Positions 36,917-48,986 of a DNA stretch of 64,000 bases are shown here, piece by piece. The stretch comes from Acidimicrobium ferrooxidans DSM 10331 (lineage in GTDB: Bacteria > Actinomycetota > Acidimicrobiia > Acidimicrobiales > Acidimicrobiaceae), in assembly GCF_000023265.1 (NCBI RefSeq), contig NC_013124.1, positions 930,001-994,000 on the forward strand, read 5' to 3'. A program made the position numbers and the translations under genes. Numbering within the stretch: the stretch's first letter is position 1; every line of letters starts with the position of its first letter. The notes under the pieces are model-generated. The model had not been told where the DNA came from. It ran no database searches and saw nothing but the letters and a program-made list of their open reading frames with translations.

Positions 36917-39082
36917 ATGCTCGACGAGCGGTGGTTAGCGGAGCGCTACGCCGACAACCCGCTCGTGCTCGACGCCCTCGCGCTCGCGACGAAGGCGCAC
37001 CACGGCCAGCTGCGCCGGTCTGGGGAGCCCTACATCGTGCATCCCCTCGCGGTGGCCCGTCGCGTCGCCGAACTGCGCGCCGACCCGATCACCGTCGCCG
37101 CGGCCTTGCTCCACGACACGGTGGAGGATACCTCGATCTCCCTGGAGGAACTCGAGCAGCGTTTCGGCGCGGAGGTTGCCGCACTCGTAGACGGAGCGAC
37201 GAAGCTCGACCGGCTCTCGTTCGACTCCAAGGAGGTCGCGCAAGCCGCCACGATGCGCAAGATGCTCATCGCGATGGCGCGTGACGTGCGCGTGTTGGTG
37301 ATCAAGCTCGCCGATCGCCTGCACAACATGCAGACGATCGGCGCTCTCGGGCGCGAGAAGCAGCGCCGGATCGCGCACGAGACCATGGACATCTATGCGC
37401 CACTCGCCCATCGCCTCGGCATCGAGGAGGTGAAGTGGCAGCTCGAGGATCATGCGTTCGCGGTCCTGCATCCTCGGCGCTACGCCGAGATGGAGCACCT
37501 CGTCAGTCAGCGGGCTCCGGAGCGCGAGGCGCGGCTCCAGGCGGTCAGCGAACAGCTCGCTGCCAAGCTCGCCCAAGTCGGGATCGTCGCCGAGGTCACG
37601 GCGCGCCCCAAGCACGTCTGGAGCATCTACGAGAAGATGGTGCTGCGGGGCAAGGAGTTCGACGCGATCTACGACATCCTCGGGGTCCGCATCATCACAC
37701 ACGAGGAGCGTGACTGCTGGGCAGCGCTTGGCGTCATCCACTCGCTGTGGGCGCCGATCCCCGGGCGGTTCAAGGACTACATCAACGCTCCGAAGTTCAA
37801 CCTCTACCAGTCGCTCCACACCACCGTCGTCCTCGAGGGCGGGAGCCCGCTCGAGGTCCAGGTGCGCACCCGTGAGATGCATCTGCGCGCCGAGTATGGC
37901 GTCGCCGCTCACTGGGGCTACAAGGAGGGTTCTGATGCGGCCGAGCTCGCCTGGCTCGGTCGGCTCATCGACCTCGACGAAGAGACGCACGATCCGGTCG
38001 AGTTCCTCGAGCACCTCAAGCTCGATCTCGGGACCGACGAGATCTACGTGTTCACGCCCAAGGGCAAGGTCATCACCCTCCCGACGGGCGCGACGCCGCT
38101 CGACTTCGCCTATGCCATCCATACCGAGGTGGGGCACCGGTGCGTCGGTGCCAAGGTGAACGGTCGGCTGGTCGCGCTCGAGACGGAGCTGCGCTCGGGC
38201 GACACCGTCGAGGTGGTGACGAGTCGCTCCGCCACGGCGGGTCCGTCGCGTGACTGGCTCGCGATCGTGCGCACCCCGAGGGCGCGCTCGAAGATCCGCC
38301 AGTGGTTCTCGCGAGAGCGTCGGGAGGAGTCGATCGACGCAGGTCGCGAGGAGCTCGCTCGTGAGCTGCGTCGCGAGGGGTTGTCGGTGACCAAGCACCT
38401 CTCGGGACCGGGTCTTGCGCGCCTGGCCGAGCAGGCCGGCTATCGAGAGGCCGAGACCCTGCTCGCGGCCATCGGTGAGGGCCACGTCTCGGCCCGGAGC
38501 GTGCTCGCCAAGGTGCAGCGAGCCGAGCTCGAGCACGACGGGTTCGAGCCGGCGGTCGCGACGCCGCAGCGGCGGCGCCGTGGAGGCGGGGGACCGTCGA
38601 TCTGGGTCGAGGGTCTCGACGACGTGCTCGTGCGGCTCGCACGCTGCTGCAACCCGCTGCCGGGCGATGCGATCGTCGGCTTCATCACCCAGGGCCGTGG
38701 GGTCGCCATCCACCGAGAGGACTGCCCGAACGTCGAGGCGTTGCTCGCCCAAGGGCCCGAGCGCATGGTCGAGGTCGACTGGGCGGGTGAGCACGGCTCC
38801 GGCTTCCAGATGGCGATCGAGATCGAAGCCCTCGACCGGCCGCGTCTGCTCGCCGACGTGTCCCGTGTGCTCGCCGAGCACCACGTGAACATTCTCGCCT
38901 CCTCGTCGGGGCGCGGGAGTGATCTTGTCGCGGCGATGCGTTTCGAGTTCGAGCTCGCCGATCCGAGCCACCTGTCGTCGATCCTGGCGGGCATTCGCCA
39001 GCTCGACGGTGTCTTCAACGCTGCCCGAGTCGTTCCCGGGCGACGTCGCCCACGGACCGCGACCCAGCACGACGGCCGCTGA
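36917..39082 (+). CDS. rel: Bifunctional (p)ppGpp synthetase/hydrolase Rel
   Basis: 721 residues. An N-terminal HD hydrolase domain has HHGQLRRSGEPYIVHPLAVA and ALLHDTVEDT. The synthetase domain has YDILGVRIITHEE and GRFKDYINAPK...YQSLHTTV. A TGS domain (EIYVFTPKGKVITLP) and a C-terminal zinc-finger/ACT region (CCNPLPGDAIVGF, then MAIEIEALDRPRLLADVSRV) follow. The hydrolase HDxxED is intact, so it is bifunctional. ATG 36917 is preceded by GGAGGGGG and lies 9 bp from secF. Confidence 0.95.
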   Translation: MLDERWLAERYADNPLVLDALALATKAHHGQLRRSGEPYIVHPLAVARRVAELRADPITVAAALLHDTVEDTSISLEELEQRFGAEVAALVDGATKLDRLSFDSKEVAQAATMRKMLIAMARDVRVLVIKLADRLHNMQTIGALGREKQRRIAHETMDIYAPLAHRLGIEEVKWQLEDHAFAVLHPRRYAEMEHLVSQRAPEREARLQAVSEQLAAKLAQVGIVAEVTARPKHVWSIYEKMVLRGKEFDAIYDILGVRIITHEERDCWAALGVIHSLWAPIPGRFKDYINAPKFNLYQSLHTTVVLEGGSPLEVQVRTREMHLRAEYGVAAHWGYKEGSDAAELAWLGRLIDLDEETHDPVEFLEHLKLDLGTDEIYVFTPKGKVITLPTGATPLDFAYAIHTEVGHRCVGAKVNGRLVALETELRSGDTVEVVTSRSATAGPSRDWLAIVRTPRARSKIRQWFSRERREESIDAGREELARELRREGLSVTKHLSGPGLARLAEQAGYREAETLLAAIGEGHVSARSVLAKVQRAELEHDGFEPAVATPQRRRRGGGGPSIWVEGLDDVLVRLARCCNPLPGDAIVGFITQGRGVAIHREDCPNVEALLAQGPERMVEVDWAGEHGSGFQMAIEIEALDRPRLLADVSRVLAEHHVNILASSSGRGSDLVAAMRFEFELADPSHLSSILAGIRQLDGVFNAARVVPGRRRPRTATQHDGR

Positions 39083-39084
39083 GT

Positions 39085-39102
39085 CGGTCGCCGAGGCGAC
39101 CG
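39085..39102 (+). terminator. Hairpin after rel
   Basis: CGGTCGCC-GA-GGCGACCG is a perfect 8-bp inverted repeat starting 3 bases after the rel stop. No T-run follows, as is common in high-GC actinobacteria. Confidence 0.5.
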
Positions 39103-39177
39103 TGTGTCGCGGATTCGTCATGGATTTGGTCCTACGACGCAGCATTACGGCGTCCGTGACGGGATATTGTTGGGCCA

Positions 39178-39218
39178 CCGACGCATGGGGAGCGTCGGAG
39201 GAACGGGCGTGAGCCCGT
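39178..39218 (+). promoter_or_regulatory. Two consecutive hairpins in the permease leader
   Basis: CCGACGC-atgggga-GCGTCGG (39178-39198) and ACGGGC-gtga-GCCCGT (39203-39218, a GNRA-type loop) lie 29 bases before the permease ATG. TATTGT at 39165-39170 may be the -10. They could regulate expression of the permease; they match no riboswitch class I recognize. Confidence 0.4.
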
Positions 39219-39246
39219 CCATTGCTACGACAAGGGGGATTGCTGG

Positions 39247-40887
39247 ATGCAACAGCAGGCAGTAGAGGGCGGATCCCTTCGCAGGGAGATGTCCTTCGTT
39301 GATCTGGTGATGGCCTGTCTCGGTGCCATCATCGGATCGGGTTGGCTCTTCGGCGTGCTCTATGCCGCCAACGCAGCCGGGCCTGCAGCGATCGTCAGCT
39401 CGCTCATCGGGGGCATTGCGGTGATCTTCATCGCCCTCGTGTACGCCGAGCTCTCAGGGATGCTCCCGGAGGCGGGCGGGATCGCTCGCTACCCGGAGTT
39501 CACCCACGGTCCGCTGGTAGGGTTCGTCGGCTCGTGGGGCGCGTTCCTCGCCTACGCTTCGGTGCCCGCCATCGAAGCCGAGGCGGTGGTGCAGTACGCC
39601 GAGCACTACATTCCGAAGCTGACCGGGAACACCGCACTCGACTTCGTCATCGAGGCGGTGCTGTTGATCATCTTCTTCGCCATCAACGTCTACGGCGTCA
39701 AGGCGTTCGCGAAGGTGAACACGGTCATCACGTTCTTGAAGTTCGTCGCACCGACGCTCACGGTCATCGCGTTCTTGTTCGCCGTCGGCCACTGGAGCAA
39801 CTACACGGCGACCTCGACCGGAGGTTTCATGCCGGAGGGTAGCGCGGGTATCCTCGGCGCCGTGGCGACCTCGGGCATCGTGTTCTCGTACCTCGGGTTC
39901 CGCCAGGCAGTGGAGCTCGCTGGTGAGTCGCGCAACCCACAGCGTGACGTGCCTCGCGCGATCATCACGGCCGTGTTGCTCGCGGTCGCGCTCTACACGC
40001 TGCTGCAGGTGGTCTTCATCGCCGCGATTCCTCACTCCGCGCTCGCCAAGGGCTGGGCGGGCCTGTCGCTGACGTCGCCGTTCGCGCAGGTCGCGTCCAT
40101 TATCGGGCTGGGCTGGCTGGCGGCGATCCTGTACGCCGACGCGGTGCTGTCGCCCTCGGGCACGGGGCTCATCTACCTCGGCTCGACGGGGCGCGTCGTC
40201 CTCGGATCGGCGCGCAACCGCTACCTCGGTCAGCTGTTCCGTCGGATCTCGGACGCGGGTGTGCCGCTCTACGCGATGATCGCGACCCTTGTCGCCTCGA
40301 TCATCTTCTTGCTGCCGTTCCCGACCTGGCAGAGCCTGGTGGGCGTGATCTCGTCGGCGACGGTCTTCACCTACATGATGGGTCCGGTGTCGCTGGGTGT
40401 CTTGCGCAAGCACTACGCAGAGGCGCATCGTCCCTATCGCTTGCCTGCGGCCTCGGTGCTCTCGCCGATCGCCTTCGTGGTGGGCACGCTCATCATCTAC
40501 TGGACCGGTTGGGCGACGGACTGGAAGCTCGCCGTCGGCCTGCTCGGCGGCGTTGTCGTGTACCTGATCGCCTCGAGTGCTGGTCAGGGGGTCAAGAAGA
40601 TCGACGGGGCGGCGATCCGTCACGGTGCGTGGGTGATCGTCTATATCGTCGCGATGCTCGCCATGGCCTACTTCGGTGCGCACCGCTTCGGCGCGCCGTT
40701 CGATCACGGCAAGGGGCTCATCCATTATCCGCTCGATCTCGTCGTCGACATCGTCCTTGCCCTCGTCTTCTACTACTGGGCAGTGGCGTCGGGTCGTCCG
40801 AGCACGGATACGGAGGAGGCCATCCAGCGTGCTGCCGAGCTGCGTCGTCAGACCGCGGCTGGCGGTTCCGCAGCCATGAGCGGTTGA
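39247..40887 (+). CDS. APC-family amino acid/polyamine permease
   Basis: 546 residues, 12-14 predicted membrane helices. The first helix has the APC signature ACLGAIIGSGWLFG, and FSYLGFRQAVELAGESRNPQ is the family's TM6-loop motif. It imports an amino acid or amine with protons; the substrate is unknown. It stands alone between a hairpin leader and a strong terminator. Confidence 0.88.
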   Translation: MQQQAVEGGSLRREMSFVDLVMACLGAIIGSGWLFGVLYAANAAGPAAIVSSLIGGIAVIFIALVYAELSGMLPEAGGIARYPEFTHGPLVGFVGSWGAFLAYASVPAIEAEAVVQYAEHYIPKLTGNTALDFVIEAVLLIIFFAINVYGVKAFAKVNTVITFLKFVAPTLTVIAFLFAVGHWSNYTATSTGGFMPEGSAGILGAVATSGIVFSYLGFRQAVELAGESRNPQRDVPRAIITAVLLAVALYTLLQVVFIAAIPHSALAKGWAGLSLTSPFAQVASIIGLGWLAAILYADAVLSPSGTGLIYLGSTGRVVLGSARNRYLGQLFRRISDAGVPLYAMIATLVASIIFLLPFPTWQSLVGVISSATVFTYMMGPVSLGVLRKHYAEAHRPYRLPAASVLSPIAFVVGTLIIYWTGWATDWKLAVGLLGGVVVYLIASSAGQGVKKIDGAAIRHGAWVIVYIVAMLAMAYFGAHRFGAPFDHGKGLIHYPLDLVVDIVLALVFYYWAVASGRPSTDTEEAIQRAAELRRQTAAGGSAAMSG

Positions 40888-40908
40888 GCCTCAGCTCGCC
40901 ATTGCGAG

Positions 40909-40935
40909 AGGGGGTCGGGCTCTGCCCGACCCCCT
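40909..40935 (+). terminator. Strong hairpin after the permease
   Basis: AGGGGGTCGGGC-tct-GCCCGACCCCCT is a perfect 12-bp stem with a 3-base loop, 22 bases after the stop. Confidence 0.75.
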
Positions 40936-41012
40936 TCGTGCGTTGGCGGGCCAGCACCAGCCGGGGCGGCGGCATGGCCCCTCGGTAGTATGGGCGCCGT
41001 GGAGGTCTCCCG

Positions 41013-41369
41013 GTGAGCGTGCTCACCGTCATCGTGCTGGTCCTCGCCGTCGTCGTGGCGGTGCTCTTGGTGCTTGGCCTCTGGCAGGTGAGCATGCTGC
41101 GTCGCCAGATGGAGGCGTTTGCGAGCGAGTGGCGCGAGGAGATGGTCCGCATGGTGCGCACCTCGACCCAACTCATCGAGGAGGCCTCGGCCGCTCAGCG
41201 GCGGGCGCGCGATCTCGTCGAGGAGGCCGAGGCCGATGTCGACGGGCTCGACTGGGCGCTGCGTGCGGTCGTCGAGCCTGCGCGGAGCGTTCGGCGCCTG
41301 GGTCTTGGGGTTCGGCGCGCTCGCGCCGTCTTTCGGGAGCGTCGTGGTGGTGAGGTGCGCCGCGCATGA
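41013..41369 (+). CDS. DUF948-like membrane-anchored protein
   Basis: 118 residues from GTG 41013. One N-terminal membrane helix (VLTVIVLVLAVVVAVLLVL) is followed by a long amphipathic coiled coil. It overlaps the next small gene by four bases. The DUF948-small protein-alaS order is common in actinobacteria. TAGTAT at 40986-40991 may be its -10 box. Confidence 0.75.
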   Translation: MSVLTVIVLVLAVVVAVLLVLGLWQVSMLRRQMEAFASEWREEMVRMVRTSTQLIEEASAAQRRARDLVEEAEADVDGLDWALRAVVEPARSVRRLGLGVRRARAVFRERRGGEVRRA

Positions 41370-41586
41370 GGCGGGTGGTGTGGCTCGGTATCGGGGCGAC
41401 CCTCGGGGCCATCGGGGCCCGCCGGTTGGGGCGTCTTGGCGCCTCATCGGTGGATGCGCGGGTGCGGCGTGAGACGCGCCGACTGCGCCGGGATCTCGCG
41501 GCCGCCATCGAGGCGGGTCGCCACGAGGTGCGCGTCGCCACGGCGAACGAGCGGAGCCGGCGCCGCGGCTCGAGGAGGAGCGGGTA

Positions 41587-41587
<1 letters not shown>
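41366..41587 (+). CDS. Small basic protein, DUF6167-like
   Basis: 73 residues with a glycine-rich N-terminal membrane-like segment (VVWLGIGATLGAIGARRLGR) and an Arg-rich tail. It sits exactly between the DUF948-like gene and alaS, overlapping both, as the DUF6167 family does. Function unknown. Confidence 0.65.
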
Positions 41588-44147
<2,560 letters not shown>

Positions 44148-44151
<4 letters not shown>

Positions 44152-44564
44152 GCGAGGGGTTCGGCGGCCGCGCTCTCGGCGTGGACCTTGGGACGAAGCG
44201 CATCGGCGTTGCGGTTGCAGAGGGCTCGCTCGCGCTGCCGCTCGAGGTCATCGACGCGCGGGGGCCGTGGCGTGCGAGGCTCGCCGAGCTGGTCGCGTCG
44301 GTCGGTGCGAGCGTCGTGGTCGTCGGTCTTCCGATCGGCCTCGATGGATCGGAGGGTCGGGCGGCCGCCCGGGTGCGCCAGTGGTCGGAAGGCCTCGCGG
44401 AGCACCTCGAGGTTCCGGTCGTGTTCGTCGACGAGCGCTTGTCGTCGCAGGCCGCCGAGCGTCGTCTCGGGGCCGCCGGTGTCGACGCCAGGTCGCGGCG
44501 CGGTGCGGTGGACGCCTTTGCCGCGACCGAGATCCTCGAGCGGTGGCTGGTGACGCAGCGGTGA
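44148..44564 (+). CDS. ruvX: RuvX/YqgF-family Holliday-junction resolvase-like protein
   Basis: 138 residues. The RNase-H-like fold starts LGVDLGTKRIGVAVAEG with the catalytic Asp; VVVGLPIGLDGSEG and VVFVDERLSSQAAERRL follow. It probably acts in 16S rRNA maturation or junction resolution. GTGA couples it to mltG. Confidence 0.9.
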
Positions 44565-45568
44565 GAGGGTGGCCGAAGCGGCTCGTCGCTCTCGCGCTCG
44601 TGGTGGTGCTCGCGCTCGGGGCGATCGGGGTCGCGTATCTCGCCGAGGCGGCGCCGAGCTCGTCGGGTCACGAGGTTGCGGTACTCATCGAGCCCGGGAC
44701 GTCGCTCGAGGGGGTGTCTTCCCTCCTCGCGCGCGAGGGCGTCGTGCGCAACGGCACGTTGTTCGACCTCTACCTGCGCCTTCGCGGATCGCCGACGGTG
44801 GATGCGGGGGTGTACTTCTTGCGCACCGGGGAGGGCTACGCCGGCGCACTGTCGGCCCTGACGGCGGGGCCAGCAACGGTACGGCTCGTGGTGGTGCCGG
44901 GGATGACGATCGCTCAGATCGCAGCCAGGCTCGCCGCACTGCCGGAGGCCGGTCACAACGGGGGTGCGTTCGTCGCGGCAGCGTCTGCCGTGCACAGCTA
45001 CCACAATCCCTTCCTGCGCGGCGCGAGGTCGCTCGAGGGCTTCCTCTACCCCGACACCTACTTCGTCGATCCGGCCCAGACGCCGCACGAGCTGATCCAG
45101 GAGATGGTGGATCGCTTCACCCAGGAGGCCCTCGGCGTGGGTCTCGAGCCGGGGGGGACCTACCACGGTCTGAGCGCCTACCAAGTGGTCATCGCGGCGT
45201 CCATCGTGACCAAGGAGGCCACGGCCGCGTCCGATGCCCCCAAGGTGGCCCGCGTGATCCTCAATCGACTGGCCGCGGACATGCCGCTCGACATGGACTC
45301 GACCGTGCGCTTTGCGACCGGCAACGAGAACGCGCCGCTGACGGCGGCCGAACTCGCCTCGCCCTCGCCGTGGAACACCTACACCCATCGAGGGTTGCCG
45401 CCGACCCCGATCGGTCAGCCGTCCGTGGCCGCCATCGACGCGGTGCTCCATCCCGCCACCGGACCGTGGCTGTACTTCGTCGCGCTCCGCGGGCATCGGA
45501 CCGAGTCGTTCTTCACGACCTATGCCGCGCAGCAAGCGGCGATCGCGCGCTACGGAGAGGCCGGGTGA
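44561..45568 (+). CDS. mltG: Endolytic murein transglycosylase MltG
   Basis: 335 residues. One N-terminal membrane helix is followed by a LysM-like region and the YceG domain. The catalytic Glu is in IVTKEATA, and SLEGFLYPDTYF and STVRFATGN are family motifs. It cuts nascent peptidoglycan strands. It overlaps both neighbours by four bases. Confidence 0.92.
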   Translation: MRGWPKRLVALALVVVLALGAIGVAYLAEAAPSSSGHEVAVLIEPGTSLEGVSSLLAREGVVRNGTLFDLYLRLRGSPTVDAGVYFLRTGEGYAGALSALTAGPATVRLVVVPGMTIAQIAARLAALPEAGHNGGAFVAAASAVHSYHNPFLRGARSLEGFLYPDTYFVDPAQTPHELIQEMVDRFTQEALGVGLEPGGTYHGLSAYQVVIAASIVTKEATAASDAPKVARVILNRLAADMPLDMDSTVRFATGNENAPLTAAELASPSPWNTYTHRGLPPTPIGQPSVAAIDAVLHPATGPWLYFVALRGHRTESFFTTYAAQQAAIARYGEAG

Positions 45569-46401
45569 GGCGCGCGGATCCCGAACTCCTCGGGGTGATC
45601 GGCCATCCGATCGCCCACAGCCTCTCACCAGCGATCCACGCCGCAGCGGCCCGCGCCGAGGGTCGTCGCTTCGCCTACCACGCCTTCGACGTCGAGCCCG
45701 CTGCGCTCGCGGCAGCGATCGGGGGGCTTGTCGTGCTGGGAGCGCGCGGGGTCAACGTCACGGTGCCGCACAAGGTTGCCGCTGCTGCGCTCGTGGATCG
45801 ACTCGAGCCGGAGGCTCGGGCGACGCGGTCGGTGAACACGATCACGATCGAGGACGACGGCACGCTCACCGGTGCGACGAGCGACGTCGAGGGCGTCCTC
45901 ACGTCCGTGCGCGACGATCTCGGTCTCGAGGTCGGCGGGTTGCGCGTCGTGGTCGTCGGGGCAGGAGGTGCGGCGCGCGCGACGGTCTATGCGCTCCTCC
46001 AGGCGGGTGCGGCCTCGGTCGGCATCCTCGCGCGCGATGTGGCGCGCGCGGCCGAGCTCGCTCGGAGCCTTGGCGGTTCCGTCGTCACCGCCCATGACGA
46101 CGGGGCGGCGGCAGATCTCGTGGTCCAGGCCACCAGCGTGGGCATGGCGGGCGGCCCCGATCCCGCGGGATCTGCGGTGCCGGACTGGCTCCTCGATCGT
46201 GCCGGCGCGGTGCTGGATCTCGTCTATCGCCCGAGCGTGACGCCGCTTCTCGAGGCCGCACGCCGGCGCGGACTTCCGGCGGCCAACGGGTTGACGATGC
46301 TCGCGGCGCAGGCGCGTGGGTCCTATCGGCGTTGGTTCGGCGACGCACCGAGCCTGTCGGTCTTCGTCGGCGCGGCCCGCGAGGCCGCCGCCGAGGGCTG
46401 A
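45565..46401 (+). CDS. aroE: Shikimate dehydrogenase AroE
   Basis: 278 residues from GTG 45565. The substrate site has HSLSPAIHAAA, the catalytic Lys is in GVNVTVPHKVAA, and VVVVGAGGAARAT is the NADP-binding loop. It reduces 3-dehydroshikimate in aromatic amino acid synthesis. It ends the alaS-ruvX-mltG-aroE run and converges on pspA. Confidence 0.93.
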   Translation: MRRADPELLGVIGHPIAHSLSPAIHAAAARAEGRRFAYHAFDVEPAALAAAIGGLVVLGARGVNVTVPHKVAAAALVDRLEPEARATRSVNTITIEDDGTLTGATSDVEGVLTSVRDDLGLEVGGLRVVVVGAGGAARATVYALLQAGAASVGILARDVARAAELARSLGGSVVTAHDDGAAADLVVQATSVGMAGGPDPAGSAVPDWLLDRAGAVLDLVYRPSVTPLLEAARRRGLPAANGLTMLAAQARGSYRRWFGDAPSLSVFVGAAREAAAEG

Positions 46402-46556
46402 GGCGATCGGCGCGAGCCGCGAACGGGCTCGCCGAGGCTGCCCGGGCACGACCGGTTCTGGCCGTGCGCGCCTCGCGTGATGTCACAGTCGCCCCAGCTG
46501 CGCGGAGCGCCTCGACTGCCCTGTCAGCGGGTCAGCGTCGCCGAGCCCTGCGGTGC
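46402..46556. other. Convergent intergenic region aroE/pspA
   Basis: It contains an imperfect stem, CGGCGCGAGCC-gcgaac-GGGCTCGCCG, close to the aroE stop, and CACGACCGG-ttct-GGCCGTG-type pairing further on. One or both may be bidirectional terminators. Confidence 0.4.
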
Positions 46557-47675
46557 TCAGTCGTTCGTCGATGCGTCCTGGTTGGCGTCGTCCGAGACGA
46601 GTGCCTTGGCCTCGTCGAGGGTGGTGTCGGGTGCGGGGACGACGACCTCGGCCGTCACGGCGGGATCGTCGGTCGGCGTGCCGTTCGTCCGGACGAGCTC
46701 GATGACCTGTGCGAGCAGTCGCGTGAACCCGTCGGCGTCGTCGTGATCGAGGGCCTGGTCGAGCGCGTCGTCGAGTCCGTCGAGCGCCGGTCGGAGCGAG
46801 GCAGGCACGAGGTAGACGTGGTCCGACAAGATGCGCACCGCCACCGTGGCGGCCGACGTCCCGGGCGCCGGGGGTGTCGCGGGCGCCGGAGGTGTCGTGG
46901 CCTGTGCCGGCTCGCTGGCCGCGATCGCCGCGGGCGCTGGCGGTGCTCCGATGGCGTTCGTCTGGTCCGCAGGGGCGGCAAGCTCCGCCTTGATCTGGGC
47001 GAGCTGCAGATCGACGTCGTTGCCCTGGTTGCCGGCCGCGAGGGCTGCCTCGATGTCGTCCCCACCACCGCCGAGCGCTGGTGAGTCGAGGACCCCGGAG
47101 TCCGCCAGTTCGCCGACGGCGGCGGAGCGCGCTTGCATCTCGGAGATCTTGTCCTTCGCGCGATCCATCATCATGGTCACGTCGGTCATCTGATCCGACA
47201 GGCCGGTGAGGCCCTCGAGCGCAGCGGTGGACGCCTTGGCGGCGGTGTACTGCGCCTTCATGGTGTCGCGTTGGGCGCGAAACGCCTCGATCTTGGCGTT
47301 GAGTTGCCGTCCGGTCTCCTCGAGCGCGGCCTCCTGCTTGGCCAGCTGCTCGATCTGGGGCGTGAGCTGGTCGATCTGGGGCTTGATGGTGCTCGCGCGC
47401 TCGAGGGCGAGCCTTGCCACCTGCTCCTGGCCCTGCTGCACGGCCTGGCGCGCCTGTCCTTGCAGCTTGTCGTACTGGGCCTGGAGCTGGGCGCGCTGAG
47501 CCTCGAGTCGCTTCTGGGACGTGAGGACGTCGGCGATCGACTTACGAACCTGCTGGAGGTTCTCGAGCATCTTCTGGTAGGACAGGTCGAGCGCCTGGGT
47601 TGGGTCCTCGACCTTGTTGAGCAGTGCGTTCGACTTCTGCTGGAACACCTGGCTCACACGCTTGAGCAGGCCCAT
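46557..47675 (-). CDS. pspA: PspA/IM30-family protein fused to a PspAA domain
   Basis: 372 residues; ATG 47675 is 6 bases from GAAGGAG. Residues 1-220 are the coiled-coil PspA domain (MGLLKRVSQVFQQKSNALLN and LEAQRAQLQAQYDKLQGQA). A Pro/Ala-rich linker (about 245-285) leads to a C-terminal domain (VRILSDHVYLVPASLRPALD, then VIELVRTNGTP) that matches PspAA, usually a separate small protein encoded next to pspA. PspA guards the membrane under stress. Confidence 0.85.
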   Translation of the reverse strand: MGLLKRVSQVFQQKSNALLNKVEDPTQALDLSYQKMLENLQQVRKSIADVLTSQKRLEAQRAQLQAQYDKLQGQARQAVQQGQEQVARLALERASTIKPQIDQLTPQIEQLAKQEAALEETGRQLNAKIEAFRAQRDTMKAQYTAAKASTAALEGLTGLSDQMTDVTMMMDRAKDKISEMQARSAAVGELADSGVLDSPALGGGGDDIEAALAAGNQGNDVDLQLAQIKAELAAPADQTNAIGAPPAPAAIAASEPAQATTPPAPATPPAPGTSAATVAVRILSDHVYLVPASLRPALDGLDDALDQALDHDDADGFTRLLAQVIELVRTNGTPTDDPAVTAEVVVPAPDTTLDEAKALVSDDANQDASTND

Positions 47676-47801
47676 TGGCATCTCCTTCGATGAGACCCAC
47701 CCGCGCGCCACGGTTCGAGGCGCGCTAGGCTCCACAGAGCATGGTAGCAGCAGCGACGCAGCGTTCGTGGGCCGTGCGCTTAGCGTTCTCGGTGCCTGCT
47801 T

Positions 47802-47813
47802 GCGTTGCAACGC
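47802..47813. promoter_or_regulatory. 12-bp perfect palindrome upstream of rodA
   Basis: GCGTTGCAACGC lies 25 bases before ATG 47838 and just before the Shine-Dalgarno AGGAGGT. It may be an operator or part of the promoter; nothing else supports a role. Confidence 0.3.
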
Positions 47814-47837
47814 CCAAGGCCTGAGGAGGTGCTCTCC

Positions 47838-48986
47838 ATGGCGACATCGCTCGCCCCCAGATCCCGCGGGACGACGTGGGCGCGCCTTCGCAGCTACGAC
47901 GCGCTCCTGTGGTTGCTCGCCGCGGCCGTGGGCGTCTTCGGTGTCGTGATGGTGTACTCGGCGACCCGGAACCAACTGGAACTTGCTGGCCTCTCGCCGC
48001 ACTACTACCTCGATCGTCAGGCGATCTTCTGGGTGCTCGGGCTGATCGTGATGAGCGTCGTCGCCGCGCTCGATCTCGAGTGGCTCGGTCGTCTCGGCTA
48101 CTGGATCTACGGTGCGGTGCTGCTCGGCCTCGTGGCCGTGTTGTCGCCGGTCGGGTCGTCGGCGCTCGGGTCCCAGCGGTGGTTCCAGCTCGGCCCGATC
48201 CAGGTGCAGCCGTCGGAGTTCGCACCCATCGGCGTGATGTTCGGTATCGCGGCCTATCTCTCGGGACGCGATGGACCGCGGACGTGGCGCGAGGTGGCCG
48301 TGGTCCTCGCGCTCGGGGGTGTGCCGGCACTGCTCGTGGTGAAGCAGCCGGACCTCGGCACCGGCATCGTGGTCGGTATCGTCACCATGGTGCTCCTCGT
48401 CATGGGTGGCGCCACCGGTCGTCAGCTCCTCGTGATCCTGGTTGCCGGGGTGCTCGGGATCATCGCCGTCGTGCACCTCGGTCTGCTGAAGCACTACCAG
48501 CTCGAGCGGCTCCTCTCGTTCGTGAACCCGCAGTCGGCGACCCAGACCTACGGCTACAACCTGGTCCAGTCGAAGATCGCCATCGGTTCGGGGCACATCT
48601 TCGGCACCGGCCTCTTCAAGGGGAGCCAAACGAACCTCGCCTACGTTCCCGAGCAGCAGACCGACTTCATCTTCACGGCGGTGGGCGAACAGCTCGGCTT
48701 CATCGGTGCCGGTTCGCTCGTGCTGGTGTACGGCATCATGCTGGCCAGGTCGTATCGGGTGCTGCGTTCGGCGGCGGATCGAGTCTCCATGCTGCTCGTC
48801 GCCGGCGCGATCGCGTGGATCGGATTCTCGGTGTTCCAGAACATCGGCATGACGATCGGCATCATGCCCATCACCGGGATCCCGTTGCCGTTCGTCTCCT
48901 ACGGCGGCTCGGCGATGCTCGGCTTCTCCTCGGCGGTGGGCATCGTGCTCTCTGCCGGGTCGAGGCGACTGCGACGTGCCAGCTGA
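47838..48986 (+). CDS. rodA: RodA/FtsW/SpoVE-family peptidoglycan glycosyltransferase
   Basis: 382 residues from ATG 47838 (AGGAGGT 8 bases upstream), 10 predicted helices. SEDS-family marks are GSQRWFQLGPIQVQPSE, KQPDLGTGIVV and the C-terminal GIPLPFVSYGGSAM. RodA polymerizes lipid II during cell elongation, usually with a class B PBP (none in view). Confidence 0.9.
   Translation: MATSLAPRSRGTTWARLRSYDALLWLLAAAVGVFGVVMVYSATRNQLELAGLSPHYYLDRQAIFWVLGLIVMSVVAALDLEWLGRLGYWIYGAVLLGLVAVLSPVGSSALGSQRWFQLGPIQVQPSEFAPIGVMFGIAAYLSGRDGPRTWREVAVVLALGGVPALLVVKQPDLGTGIVVGIVTMVLLVMGGATGRQLLVILVAGVLGIIAVVHLGLLKHYQLERLLSFVNPQSATQTYGYNLVQSKIAIGSGHIFGTGLFKGSQTNLAYVPEQQTDFIFTAVGEQLGFIGAGSLVLVYGIMLARSYRVLRSAADRVSMLLVAGAIAWIGFSVFQNIGMTIGIMPITGIPLPFVSYGGSAMLGFSSAVGIVLSAGSRRLRRAS

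Noticed and set aside
39178-39218. Mini-ykkC / guanidine-II riboswitch before the permease
   Set aside because: Two hairpins are present, but neither loop carries the ACGR sequence that defines the class.
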